From CAYNQK01 sp964470375 (GTDB taxonomy: Bacteria > Spirochaetota > Spirochaetia > Treponematales > JBGSOB01): a stretch of 64,000 nt of DNA. The stretch covers positions 1 to 64,000 of the forward strand of contig CAYYCP010000006.1 in assembly GCA_964470375.1 (NCBI GenBank), in the 5' to 3' direction. The position numbers and the translations under genes were made by a program. The notes below the pieces were generated by a model. The model saw only the letters and a program-made list of their open reading frames with translations, was not told the origin of the DNA and searched no databases. Below are positions 31,537 through 39,880 of this stretch, one piece after another (within the stretch, counting starts at the first letter, position 1; each line of letters opens with the position of its first letter).

Positions 31537-33306
31537 TTACCCCGCCATTCCGATGGCCCGGCGCGCGGCCGGATCGATCCCGCCGCTGCCGGCGGCCAAA
31601 GCCTCGCGTATGCCCAACTCGATCTCCTGGAAGCGGGGGGTGCCCCACTCGCATCCATTCCAGTCCATCAGCCGCTGGCGCATGCCGTTGAACCAGCTCC
31701 GGGCCTCCTGTTTCCCGGGGAAGGCGAAAGTCGAGGCAAGGATCTCGAGGATGAGGCCGAAGCAGTGCTTCTGGCGCTCGGGCGAAACGGCCGCGTCCAC
31801 CGGATCGAAGGAATTCTGCTGGAAGTAGGTGGCGTCCAGGAGCTCGCCCTTCAGGTAGACCACGAAATCTTCCACGCTTGTGCCTTCCTCTCCGACCACC
31901 TTCATCATCTGCTCCACCTCGGCCCCTCGGACCATGAAGGAGTGGGCGTACTCCACCCGGGAGCGATCGATGATGCCCGGGTACTTGGACCATGAATCCA
32001 GGGGGTGTATGGCCGGGTACTTGCGCGCGTCCGACCTTTCGCGCGAGAGGCCGTGAAAGGCCCCCACCACCTTGAGGGTGGCCTGGGTGACCGGTTCCTC
32101 GAAGTTGCCTCCGGCAGGCGAGACCGTCCCGCCGATGGTGACAGATCCGGTGGAGCCGTCGCGCAGGCGCACGATCCCTCCCCGCTCGTAGAAGCCGGCT
32201 ATAACGGATTCCAGATAGGCCGGGAAGGCCTCCTCGCCGGGGATCTCCTCGAGCCGCCCGGACATCTCGCGCATGGCTTGGGCCCAGCGGCTGGTCGAGT
32301 CCGCCAGGAGGAGGACATGCAGGCCCATCTGGCGGTAGTACTCAGCGATGGTCACGGCCGTGTACACCGATGCCTCACGCGATGCCACCGGCATGGACGA
32401 GGTGTTACAGATGATGATAGTGCGCTCCATCAGCGACCTGCCCGTGCGCGGGTCAAGGAGCTGGGGGAATTCCTTGAGGGTCTCCACCACCTCGCCGGCC
32501 CGTTCGCCGCAGGCGGCGATGATCACGATGTCCACATCGGCGTGTCGGCTGGTGATCTGCTGGAGGACGGTCTTGCCGGCCCCGAAGGGCCCTGGGATGC
32601 AGTATGTCCCACCCCGCGCCACCGGGAAGAAGGTATCGATCAGGCGCACCTTGGTGACCAGGGGATCAACCGGCCGCAGGCGCTCCTCGTAGCATCGCAC
32701 CGGGCGCTTGACCGGCCAGTGGAAGGACAAGCCCAGGGAGCGCCGCTCGCCGTCGGGCCCCTCCAGAACGGCTATCTCGTCGTCCAGGGTATAGGCGCCG
32801 GCCGCCTTCAGTGAGATCAGCTTGTGCTCGCCCAGGAAGGAGAAGGGCACCATGATGCGGTGCTTGAAGGCTCCCTCGGGCACCGTGCCAAGACAGTCCC
32901 CGGCCCCCAGGAGATCGCCCGGCTTCGCAACCGGACTGAAGGCCCACTTGCGCCCGCGCGGCAGTGGGTCGAGGTAGAGACCACGCTCCAGGAAGTTGCC
33001 GGCCTTCTCCGCCAGAAGGGGCAGGGGGTTCTGCAGCCCGTCGAATACCTGTCCCAGGAGACCGGGCCCCAGCTCGGCGGCCAGCATCTCGCCTGAGAAT
33101 TCCACCTCGTCGCCCACCTTGAGACCCTTGGTCATCTCGAAGACCTGGGCCTGAAGGCGGCCGCCGCGGATGCGGATGACCTCACTCTTGAGCCTGCGCC
33201 CCCCGGAGAGGACGTAGCAGACCTCATTCAGCGACACGGTGCCCTCGGCCGCCACCGTGACCATGTTGCCGTTGACGCCGATCACCTTCCCGACCGCCTG
33301 CATCAT
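31537..33306 (-). CDS. atpA: V-type ATPase catalytic subunit A
   Basis: This 589-residue subunit hydrolyses or makes ATP. The Walker A loop is GPFGAGKTVLQQ near residue 236. The A-subunit-specific non-homologous region is present, then VVIIAACGERAGEVVE-type sequence, LLADSTSRWAQAMREMSGRLEE and EEAFPAYLESV. The length and order match bacterial V-type A subunits. It overlaps the DUF2764 gene by 4 bases. Confidence 0.97.
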   Translation of the reverse strand: MMQAVGKVIGVNGNMVTVAAEGTVSLNEVCYVLSGGRRLKSEVIRIRGGRLQAQVFEMTKGLKVGDEVEFSGEMLAAELGPGLLGQVFDGLQNPLPLLAEKAGNFLERGLYLDPLPRGRKWAFSPVAKPGDLLGAGDCLGTVPEGAFKHRIMVPFSFLGEHKLISLKAAGAYTLDDEIAVLEGPDGERRSLGLSFHWPVKRPVRCYEERLRPVDPLVTKVRLIDTFFPVARGGTYCIPGPFGAGKTVLQQITSRHADVDIVIIAACGERAGEVVETLKEFPQLLDPRTGRSLMERTIIICNTSSMPVASREASVYTAVTIAEYYRQMGLHVLLLADSTSRWAQAMREMSGRLEEIPGEEAFPAYLESVIAGFYERGGIVRLRDGSTGSVTIGGTVSPAGGNFEEPVTQATLKVVGAFHGLSRERSDARKYPAIHPLDSWSKYPGIIDRSRVEYAHSFMVRGAEVEQMMKVVGEEGTSVEDFVVYLKGELLDATYFQQNSFDPVDAAVSPERQKHCFGLILEILASTFAFPGKQEARSWFNGMRQRLMDWNGCEWGTPRFQEIELGIREALAAGSGGIDPAARRAIGMAG

Positions 33307-33866
33307 GCCATCACTCCATTCGCCCTATCCAATACCGCCCGATAGGCGGCGTCATATTCCCTCCGCCCGGCTTCCTCGGAAAAGAGGGCCAGGCGCTCGA
33401 GGAGGCGCAGCTTCACGTAATACGCCTCCAAGGCGTCCAGGCCAAAGGCGTCCAGGCCCGTACGCGAGTCCAGCCAGGCCCATAGACATTTCCCCAGCTC
33501 AAGCTCGCATTGGAGGGGATCGCCGGCGGAGAATGCCCGCCGCGCGCTTTGTACGGGCTCTGGATCAAGGTAGGGCCGGTACAGAGGGCGGGCGAAGCCC
33601 TCCCCCTGCAGCCCCAACCTCTGGGCCCTGAGCCGGGCCAACTCATTGCGCAGGACGAGTTCGCGGAAAAGATAGTCGCCCGCCAAGCCCTGGGCGCCGG
33701 CGCAGGCCGGGGAACCCGGTTCCAATTCGACCTGGCGCAGGCGCCCAAGGTCTTCAGGCGGCATGTGCCGGGCGCAGAGCTCCAGAAAGGCCGGCGTCGA
33801 CAGGGGGGCTTTCTCAGTCAGGATGAGGGCCGGCAAGCTGGCAGCCAGGAAGTAGTAAGCGCTCAC
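33303..33866 (-). CDS. DUF2764-type protein of the V-ATPase operon
   Basis: This 187-residue soluble protein begins SAYYFLAASLPALIL and has a long helical C-terminus (LEAYYVKLRLLERLALFSEEAGRREYDAAY). It sits where subunit C or F might be expected. The treponemal operons known to me have a DUF2764 gene at this exact place, between E and A. It may substitute for the C subunit (rotor-to-ring adaptor), but that is inference. It starts at GTG in a GTGA overlap with atpE. Confidence 0.8.
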   Translation of the reverse strand: MSAYYFLAASLPALILTEKAPLSTPAFLELCARHMPPEDLGRLRQVELEPGSPACAGAQGLAGDYLFRELVLRNELARLRAQRLGLQGEGFARPLYRPYLDPEPVQSARRAFSAGDPLQCELELGKCLWAWLDSRTGLDAFGLDALEAYYVKLRLLERLALFSEEAGRREYDAAYRAVLDRANGVMA

Positions 33867-34480
33867 GCCCCGGCGCCTCCGGTCTGCTGTCTGACGAGGG
33901 CGGCCAGGGATGGCCCCAAGAGCTGGGAAAGGGCCTCGGCCACGGCCTCGGCCGAATAATCATAATAGGCCGCCCCCTCCTTCATGGAGATACGGAAGCC
34001 GCTCTTGAGGCGGGCATGGGGCTTGAGGGTAAGGCCGGCCCTGAGCTCCTCGGCCAGGAGACTATGCAGACGCGATTCCAAACGCCGGAAATCCGCCTCG
34101 GGGAGGGAGATGGAGGCCCCGGCTGCGCTTTGGCCCATGGCCTTGATGACGGCCGGGAGGAGGGCCGCCATAGTGTCGCCGCCCATGGCTTCCTTTACGT
34201 CCTTGAGGATGAGGGAATCAGCCAGTCCTTGGATTTCCTTCCTGAGAAGGAGCATGGTATCGCGGGCGGCGTTTGCCAAGGCGGCCTTGCCGGAAGCCAA
34301 TTCGCGCTCGGCCTCGGCGCGGGCCTTCTCCAGGATGGCCTTGGCCTCGACTTGGGCCCGGGCCAGTTCGGCGGCCGCTTCGGCCTTGGCCCCGGCTATG
34401 ATGCCCTCGGCCTCCGCACGGGTGGCCTGGATGCCTTCGGCCTTGATCCTATCTATGATTTCCTGGACCTGGACTGCCAT
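33863..34480 (-). CDS. atpE: V-type ATPase subunit E (peripheral stalk)
   Basis: This 205-residue protein has a long alanine-rich coiled coil at residues about 5-85 (IIDRIKAEGIQATRAEAEGI, ELARAQVEAKAILEKARAEAERELA) and a globular C-terminal head that contacts A and B. Both are typical of subunit E. GGGGGGAG precedes the ATG. The gene is second in the operon after the small coiled-coil protein. Confidence 0.93.
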   Translation of the reverse strand: MAVQVQEIIDRIKAEGIQATRAEAEGIIAGAKAEAAAELARAQVEAKAILEKARAEAERELASGKAALANAARDTMLLLRKEIQGLADSLILKDVKEAMGGDTMAALLPAVIKAMGQSAAGASISLPEADFRRLESRLHSLLAEELRAGLTLKPHARLKSGFRISMKEGAAYYDYSAEAVAEALSQLLGPSLAALVRQQTGGAGA

Positions 34481-34489
34481 GCTCCCCCC

Positions 34490-34852
34490 TTATTCCTGAT
34501 GCCCGCCGGCATGCCTGAGTGCTTTGCGTATTTTCCTGTCCACGAAGCGTTCTATGGCCTGTGGGTATTCCATCTCGCTGACCCTCGTCCTGACAAGGTC
34601 CCTGACCATGCCCGCATACTCCTCGGCGTCCTTTATCCCGGAGTCATCGATCTTTGCCAGCTCGTCCATGAGGAGGCGCACGCAATCGGCCTCTTTCTCA
34701 AGGAGAGCCACGTTCTCCAGGAACACGTACTGGGACACCTTGAGGCGCTCGAATTCAGAGCGGTAGCGGGCCTCGACATGGTCGATGTCCTCGAGGATAT
34801 CTTCGAGCTCGGCTAAGAGCGTCGCCTTGAATCGCTTGAGCCTGACATCCAT
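34490..34852 (-). CDS. small coiled-coil protein, first gene of the V-ATPase operon
   Basis: This 120-residue charged helical protein (AELEDILEDIDHVEARYRSEFERL, FLENVALLEKEADCVRLLMDELAK) has no signal or membrane segment. Treponemal V-ATPase operons begin with a comparable small gene. It could be a stalk component, such as a G/H-like partner of subunit E, or an assembly factor. The start is ATG 34852 with CGGAG 7 bases upstream; a longer frame to 34885 lacks a ribosome site. The gap to atpE is 9 bases. Confidence 0.75.
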   Translation of the reverse strand: MDVRLKRFKATLLAELEDILEDIDHVEARYRSEFERLKVSQYVFLENVALLEKEADCVRLLMDELAKIDDSGIKDAEEYAGMVRDLVRTRVSEMEYPQAIERFVDRKIRKALRHAGGHQE

Positions 34853-34913
34853 CCACGCACTCCGATGTGGGCGGCCGCCTGGCACGCTGTCGCGGCGCCC
34901 GCTCGATTACGAC

Positions 34914-34942
34914 ATACTACATGAAAGCGTCGTGCTGTACAA
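34914..34942 (-). promoter_or_regulatory. promoter of the V-ATPase operon
   Basis: On the minus strand, TTGTAC (34942-34937), a 17-base spacer and TAGTAT (34919-34914). Transcription would start near 34907, giving a leader of about 55 bases. The region from here to the hemW stop at 34967 holds no visible terminator. Confidence 0.5.
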
Positions 34943-34966
34943 GAAGGATCGAATTCCCTTCCCTTA

Positions 34967-36220
34967 TCATGAGATGGAATCGATCTGGACGAAGCTCTTA
35001 ATAAGGAAGGTATCCAGCAAATCCAAGCCTGCGGGCTTAAGGGACAGGGTTTCTCCGTCATAAAAAGCCAGGCCCCGGGCGGCCCAGTCTCGTATGGTCT
35101 CTCCGATAGCCTCCTCCAGCTCCAGGCCGAAGCGATCCCTGAAGGCGGCCGCGCTTATCCCCCGGGCGCAGCGCAAGCCCATGAGGAGGAATTCCTTCAT
35201 CGAATCGGCCTTGGATACGATCTCGATTTCAGCCGCCCCGCCTATCCATGTCCCGCCGTCAGGACTCTTCCATGCACGCGAGATATAGGCCTCTATGTCC
35301 CTGGCGGCCGTGCGTCTCAGGGTCTTCCCCCCAGGCAGGGGCAGGCTGGATACGGCTCCCGCTCCTAAGCCGATGTAGGGATCCATGCGCCAATAGCCCA
35401 GATTGTGGCGGCATTCATGCCCGGGCAGGGCGAAGTTGGACACCTCATAGCGCTGGAAGCCGAGGTTTTTCAGCAATTCGCAGGCCATGATCCAGGCTTC
35501 CTCCTCGGCTTCGGGTGATGGGAAAAGCTCCGGTACGGAAAGCCTCATCGTATGGAAGAGCGTACCCTCCTCTACCGTAAGGCAATAGAGGGAGATGTGC
35601 TGGAAGCCTGCCTCCGCCACCTCCTCCAGCCCTTCACGGAGGCCCCGGAGACTCTGGGCGGGCAAGCCCAGGATGAGATCGGCGCTCTTCTCCCCCGGCC
35701 ATGAGCGCGCGACGAGCTCTATGGCGGCCCTGGCCTGCCCGACTCCACACGGGCGCTGGGCAGCCTCCAGGGCCTTTTCCTCAAGGCTCTGTATTCCCAG
35801 AGAGAGCCGTGTCAGGCCTCCCTCCCCCAGACAGTCCAAGAGGCCTTGATCCAGGCTCTCGGGATTGCACTCCATGGTCCATTCAAAGTCACGGCAGGTC
35901 CCTCCCCCCGCTGAGTCCTTTATGGCCCTGAGGAGGCCTCTGAGACTCCGGCGCGGGAGGATGCTCGGCGTCCCCCCCCCTATGTAGGCGCTCTTCCAGC
36001 CCAGGGTCTCCCTCCTCCAGGCCGCCATGGCCGAGAGCTCGTCCTCCAGGGACTCGGCATAGGCCTCCATGGCCTCAGGCCCAAGGCCGGGCAGGGAGTA
36101 GAAGTCGCAATAGGCGCACTTGGAGCGGCAAAAGGGTATATGGACGTAGAGAGAGGCTTCCCGAGCCGCCCTCCCGGCGGCAGCCTCCTCAGCCGGGTTC
36201 AGCGCCTGCCGAGAGGCCAA
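34967..36220 (-). CDS. hemW: HemW-like radical SAM protein
   Basis: This 417-residue radical SAM protein is of the coproporphyrinogen III oxidase-like family. The 4Fe-4S ligands are Cys31, Cys35 and Cys38 (PFCRSKCAYCDFYS), and AYIGGGTPSILP, RLSLGIQSLEEKAL and HISLYCLTVEEGTL follow, all HemW-type. HemW proteins are heme chaperones and do not have HemN oxidase activity, and the CxxxCxxC without the extra HemN cysteine supports this. The start appears to be TTG inside the last codons of lepB. An unusual Ala/Glu-rich stretch precedes the barrel. Confidence 0.88.
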   Translation of the reverse strand: MASRQALNPAEEAAAGRAAREASLYVHIPFCRSKCAYCDFYSLPGLGPEAMEAYAESLEDELSAMAAWRRETLGWKSAYIGGGTPSILPRRSLRGLLRAIKDSAGGGTCRDFEWTMECNPESLDQGLLDCLGEGGLTRLSLGIQSLEEKALEAAQRPCGVGQARAAIELVARSWPGEKSADLILGLPAQSLRGLREGLEEVAEAGFQHISLYCLTVEEGTLFHTMRLSVPELFPSPEAEEEAWIMACELLKNLGFQRYEVSNFALPGHECRHNLGYWRMDPYIGLGAGAVSSLPLPGGKTLRRTAARDIEAYISRAWKSPDGGTWIGGAAEIEIVSKADSMKEFLLMGLRCARGISAAAFRDRFGLELEEAIGETIRDWAARGLAFYDGETLSLKPAGLDLLDTFLIKSFVQIDSIS

Positions 36221-36921
36221 TATCGACCGATGTAAAGGGCTCGTATGGCGTCCTCCTCCAAGGGACCCCAGGAGCGCGAATCATAGAACACGCCTCTGTC
36301 ATCGCTCAGGAGGTAGTATTGGCCGGGTCCAAGGACGATCTCCTCGACATCGCCGGAAAAAGGTAGGCCGGAATCCCATCCCTCAGGCAGAACGGGCAGA
36401 ACCGTATCGTAGGGGCTCGGAGCCAGCTCGTCCTCAGAGAAGTAACCGCTCTCACCTTCCGGACGGATGTAAGCCGTGAAGCCCCGGATACGCAGGGTGT
36501 CCCCAGGCAGGCCTACCACCCGTTTGAGGACCGGCTCTACGGAGGCCTTTCCGCCCAGGCCGATGGTTTGGAGAGTGAAAAAGCGCACAAGGTTGTCCGC
36601 AGCCAGGGCCAGGCCGCCGCGCCTGACCGTCCCAGGGGGCTCGGCCAGGACGATGTCCCCCCTGCGCGGGCTGCGGAATCCGGGCAGGGGCTTTCCGGAC
36701 AGGATGCTCATGGGACCGAAGACGATAGGCGAAAGGAGGATGCGGTCTCCGGGCTGGAGGGCCGGGGCCATGGAGGCCGAGCCGACCCGGAAAGGCGACA
36801 AAAAAACGCCGCTGAGCGCGGCATAGGTTATGAAGACCAGGGCCAGGAGAAGGAGGACGCGTAGGCGCTTTCGGTGCAGCCTCTTCTGGTCGGAATAGGA
36901 AAGGCGCCTTGTCCCGCGCAC
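36199..36921 (-). CDS. lepB: signal peptidase I
   Basis: This membrane protease removes signal peptides. One N-terminal transmembrane segment (RVLLLLALVFITYAALSGVFL) is followed by the catalytic serine in GSASMAPALQPGD and the lysine in LKRVVGLPGDTLRI. A C-terminal YYLLSDDRGVFYDSRSWG box follows. I place the start at GTG 36921 because GAGGAGG lies 5 bases upstream; an in-frame GTG at 36948 has no ribosome site. That gives 240 residues. hemW overlaps the 3' end by 22 bases. Confidence 0.93.
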   Translation of the reverse strand: MRGTRRLSYSDQKRLHRKRLRVLLLLALVFITYAALSGVFLSPFRVGSASMAPALQPGDRILLSPIVFGPMSILSGKPLPGFRSPRRGDIVLAEPPGTVRRGGLALAADNLVRFFTLQTIGLGGKASVEPVLKRVVGLPGDTLRIRGFTAYIRPEGESGYFSEDELAPSPYDTVLPVLPEGWDSGLPFSGDVEEIVLGPGQYYLLSDDRGVFYDSRSWGPLEEDAIRALYIGRYWPLGRR

Positions 36922-36997
36922 GTTGGCCTCCTCGGCCGAGGCTAGCACGGACCCTAGGCCTTGGCAAGGGCTGGATGAGCCAAGGCCCGGCCTCGGC

Positions 36998-37027
36998 TTG
37001 CACCTACGCGTCCCTTGCCCCTATAAT
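36998..37027 (+). promoter_or_regulatory. promoter of smpB
   Basis: TTGCAC (36998-37003), an 18-base spacer and a perfect TATAAT (37022-37027). The start of transcription should be near 37034, just before the GGAGG of smpB. Confidence 0.65.
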
Positions 37028-37047
37028 CCCCGTCTTATGGAGGCGTG

Positions 37048-37512
37048 ATGCCCGAGGGTTCCATAAAGCAGATCGCCGCCAACCGGCGGGCCTTCCATGA
37101 CTACTCGGTCGACGAGACCATCGAGTGCGGGATGGAGCTCCTGGGCACCGAGGTCAAGTCCTTCCGCTCGGGAGCCATCTCCTTTCCCGACTCATACGCC
37201 ATCGTAGAAGGTGGTCAGGTCTATCTCCTCGGCTTGCACGTCTCAGAATACGCCTACTCCTCTGTCTTCAACCACGATCCTGACCGCCGTCGACGCCTCC
37301 TCCTGCACCGCTCCGAGATCAGGCGCCTTGGACGCAAGGTCCAGGAGAAGGGCTACACCCTGATCCCCCTACGCTTCTACTTCAAGGACGGTCTTGTGAA
37401 GGTAGCCTTGGGGCTGTGCAAGGGCAAGAAGCAATACGATAAGCGCGCCGACATCAAGGAACGCGACGTGCGCCGAGACATGGACCGCGAGTCCCGCGGT
37501 CGGCTCGCCTAG
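37048..37512 (+). CDS. smpB: tmRNA-binding protein SmpB
   Basis: SmpB brings tmRNA to stalled ribosomes. Its core is intact: IAANRRAFHDYSVDETIECGMELLGTEVKS, YLLGLHVSEYAYSS and YFKDGLVKVALGLCKGKKQYDKR, followed by a basic tail. GGAGG precedes ATG 37048 by a normal spacing; a GTG directly upstream at 37045 is too close to it. The length is 154 residues. No tmRNA gene was seen in the window. Confidence 0.96.
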   Translation: MPEGSIKQIAANRRAFHDYSVDETIECGMELLGTEVKSFRSGAISFPDSYAIVEGGQVYLLGLHVSEYAYSSVFNHDPDRRRRLLLHRSEIRRLGRKVQEKGYTLIPLRFYFKDGLVKVALGLCKGKKQYDKRADIKERDVRRDMDRESRGRLA

Positions 37513-37518
37513 GCCTCC

Positions 37519-38067
37519 GTGCGCGTTACCGGCGGCAGCCTGCGCGGGCGGACGGTGGGGGCCGCGCGCGGCCACGAGGGTATCCGGCCGGCCATGGACA
37601 GGATGCGCGAATCCGTATTCGCCGTCCTGGGCGACCTAAGCGGTGTATCCTTCCTGGATCTCTTCTCGGGTTCGGGCATCATCGCCCTGGAGGCGGTATC
37701 GCGCGGGGCTGACCCAGTGACCTGCGTTGAAAAGGATCCCGATAAGCGCCGCAGCATCGCCGCCAACCTGGCCATCGCCCCTAGGCCCGTGCGCCTGCGC
37801 ATCATGCCGGTGGAGCTCTACCTCATGCGCTCCAAGGACAGCTTCGACCTAGTCTTCGCCGATCCGCCCTTCCCCTACCGCTTCCGGGCCGATCTCTGCC
37901 TGAGCCTGTCTAGGCGCCCTGTCCTCAAGCCCGGGGGCCTTCTCCTCATCCACTACCCCTCCGATGATCCCCTGCCGGAGGCTCTTGAGGGTTTCATCCG
38001 AGTAGACCGCAGAGCCTTCGGACGCTCGGTAGTCGACTTCCTGCGCAAGGAAGGGCGATCACCCTGA
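37519..38067 (+). CDS. rsmD: 16S rRNA (guanine-966-N2)-methyltransferase
   Basis: This 182-residue SAM-dependent methyltransferase begins MRVTGGSLRGR and has IRPAMDRMRESVF, the SAM-binding FLDLFSGSGIIALEAVSRGA, and the catalytic LVFADPPF (DPPF in place of DPPY). All are RsmD hallmarks. The start is GTG, 6 bases after smpB, so the two are co-transcribed. Confidence 0.93.
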   Translation: MRVTGGSLRGRTVGAARGHEGIRPAMDRMRESVFAVLGDLSGVSFLDLFSGSGIIALEAVSRGADPVTCVEKDPDKRRSIAANLAIAPRPVRLRIMPVELYLMRSKDSFDLVFADPPFPYRFRADLCLSLSRRPVLKPGGLLLIHYPSDDPLPEALEGFIRVDRRAFGRSVVDFLRKEGRSP

Positions 38068-38084
38068 TCCTTGACGGCGGGGCC

Positions 38085-38273
38085 TCAGCGGTCAATGGAC
38101 CTTAAGTATTCCCTCAACTTAGCCTCTAGATCCTGTGCCCGGACCTCCGCATCAGCCGCCCGAACCTCATCCAGGCCGGTCCGACCGGGATCCAGCCCCA
38201 GGCCTGCCTCCCCGGCCAGGAGGCTCCATTCCTGCTCATCATCTATGGCGATCACGTTCGCCTCCGCGCCCAT
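38085..38273 (-). CDS. possible small acidic protein
   Basis: A 62-residue frame on the minus strand between two plus-strand genes encodes an acidic, probably helical product (NVIAIDDEQEWSLLAGEAGL, ADAEVRAQDLEAKLREYL). It has GGGA about 5 bases before the ATG and no known motif. The spacing between rsmD and the next gene (340 bases) would otherwise be empty, which mildly favours a real gene, but chance is possible. Confidence 0.32.
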   Translation of the reverse strand: MGAEANVIAIDDEQEWSLLAGEAGLGLDPGRTGLDEVRAADAEVRAQDLEAKLREYLRSIDR

Positions 38274-38346
38274 TATATCCCGCCCGGCCGCGGCATCCCC
38301 GTCGATTCCACGCTTTTTTCATCACCTTCTCCAGAATCCGGCGTCA

Positions 38347-38375
38347 TTGCATTTTCCAACCCCTTCCATTATATT
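38347..38375 (+). promoter_or_regulatory. promoter of the TPR gene pair and rlmN
   Basis: TTGCAT (38347-38352), a 17-base spacer and TATATT (38370-38375), within an unusually AT-rich stretch. Transcription would start near 38382, 26 bases before the ATG. Confidence 0.55.
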
Positions 38376-38407
38376 TACCGCGAATATGAGGGCGAAGTGG
38401 TTCTCCC

Positions 38408-38779
38408 ATGGCCGATGATCCCTTCGAGCGCCTAAGAGAAGAAGGTTTCATCAAAACCGGGGACGTCCCCAGGGACGGGCTCGGTCAGGCCGAAAAGGTT
38501 GGGCTCAATCGCAGGGGAAACGAGCTCTTCAATTCCGGGGACGTCGAGGCGGCCCGGCGTGTCTTCCAGACCACCGGCTACTCTGACGGGTTGATCCGGG
38601 TCGGAGACTTTTACTTCAAGCAGGGCCGGGCCGTGGACGCGTTGAAGATGTACTGGCTTGCCAAGGACAGGCGGCGCGCGGGAGAGCTCATTGAAAAAAT
38701 TGCTCGCATCATTCAAAACCTACTGACGGAAGAGGCGAAAAATGGCGGAAGAAGGGAAGAACGGGCCCCAGGCGGATAG
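38408..38779 (+). CDS. small TPR-related protein
   Basis: This 123-residue protein of cytoplasmic type has one TPR-like helical pair in the middle (LNRRGNELFNSGDVEAARRVFQTTGY, VGDFYFKQGRAVDALKMYWLA). Its end overlaps the start of the large TPR gene by 38 bases in another frame, so the two are translated together and probably interact. No enzymatic motif is visible. Confidence 0.68.
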   Translation: MADDPFERLREEGFIKTGDVPRDGLGQAEKVGLNRRGNELFNSGDVEAARRVFQTTGYSDGLIRVGDFYFKQGRAVDALKMYWLAKDRRRAGELIEKIARIIQNLLTEEAKNGGRREERAPGG

Positions 38780-39878
38780 CGAGGGCCTGGAGCAGAATAC
38801 TGAGCTCAACGAGATTTCCGAGCTTTCCAAGAAAGGCTATCAGTACCTCAAGGAAAACCGCACTCAGGACGCCGAGACCTGCTTCATGAGCATCCTGGAG
38901 AAAGACCGCGAGAACAACTACGCCCTGGTGGGCATGGGAGACGCGGCCCGCAAGCGGGGGGCCTTCCGAGACGCTGTCGAGTACTATAAGAAATGCCTGA
39001 TCTACCATCCGGGCAACAATTACGCCCTGTTCGGTCTGGCCGACTGCTACAAGGCCCTCAATCTCTACCAGAAGGCGATAGAAATCTGGGAGCAATACCT
39101 CCTCCACGACGACCGCAACATCACCGTCCTGACCCGGGTGGCCGACGCCTACCGGAAGGTGCGCGACTTCCGTAAGTCCAAGGCCATCTACCTGCGTGTC
39201 CTGGAGATGGAGCAGGACAACCCCTACGCCCTGATAGGCCTGGGCCACCTGCACTACGACTTCAAGGAGTACCGCGAGGCCCTGATCTACTGGATGCACA
39301 TGCTGGAGCTGCATAAGGAGGACGTGGACATACGCGTACTCACCTCCATCGGTAACTGCCACCGCAAGCTCAAGACCTTCGACCAGGGCGTGCCTTACTT
39401 CGACCGGGCCCTTCAAATGGAGCCCGACAACTTCTACGCCCTGTTCGGCTTGGCGGACTGCTACCGCGGCATGAACCAGCAGGCCCGCTCCCTGGAGTAC
39501 TGGAACCGCATCCTGGCCAAGGATCCGCGCAACAAGGTCATCCTAACCCGGGCCGGGGACGCCTACCGCAACATGGGCGACTTCGACAAGGCCGTGGAAT
39601 ATTATGAACGCGCGCTGAACATCGAGTTCGACGTCTACGCCGTGCTGGGCCTGGCGGTGGTGGCGCGCCTCCAGGGCAAGTACGACGTGGCCATCGAGTC
39701 CCTGCGTAAGCTCATCCTCAACGACACCAAGAATTACCGCCTCTTCGTGGAGCTGGCCGAGTGCTACGCAGCCCGAGGCGAGCGCCAGAAGGCCGTCGAG
39801 ACCCTCCAGGACTTCATGCGCCTGGGCATCCGCAACTCCGTGGTCCAGGAGGCCATGGAGCGCATACAGCGCATGTAG
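38742..39878 (+). CDS. multi-repeat TPR protein
   Basis: This 378-residue cytoplasmic protein consists almost wholly of tetratricopeptide repeats, about nine to ten units. Typical units contain NNYALVGMGDAARKRGAF, NNYALFGLADCYKALNLYQKA, NPYALIGLGHLHYDFKEY and NFYALFGLADCYRGMNQQ. The repeated YALxGLxxxxY spacing is very regular. Such arrays act as protein-binding scaffolds. GGAAGAGG precedes the ATG. rlmN begins 2 bases after its stop. Confidence 0.85.
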   Translation: MAEEGKNGPQADSEGLEQNTELNEISELSKKGYQYLKENRTQDAETCFMSILEKDRENNYALVGMGDAARKRGAFRDAVEYYKKCLIYHPGNNYALFGLADCYKALNLYQKAIEIWEQYLLHDDRNITVLTRVADAYRKVRDFRKSKAIYLRVLEMEQDNPYALIGLGHLHYDFKEYREALIYWMHMLELHKEDVDIRVLTSIGNCHRKLKTFDQGVPYFDRALQMEPDNFYALFGLADCYRGMNQQARSLEYWNRILAKDPRNKVILTRAGDAYRNMGDFDKAVEYYERALNIEFDVYAVLGLAVVARLQGKYDVAIESLRKLILNDTKNYRLFVELAECYAARGERQKAVETLQDFMRLGIRNSVVQEAMERIQRM

Positions 39879-39880
39879 GC

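Noticed and set aside
32005..32814. Long open frame on the plus strand opposite atpA
   Set aside because: It is a shadow of a highly conserved catalytic subunit gene with no family features of its own.
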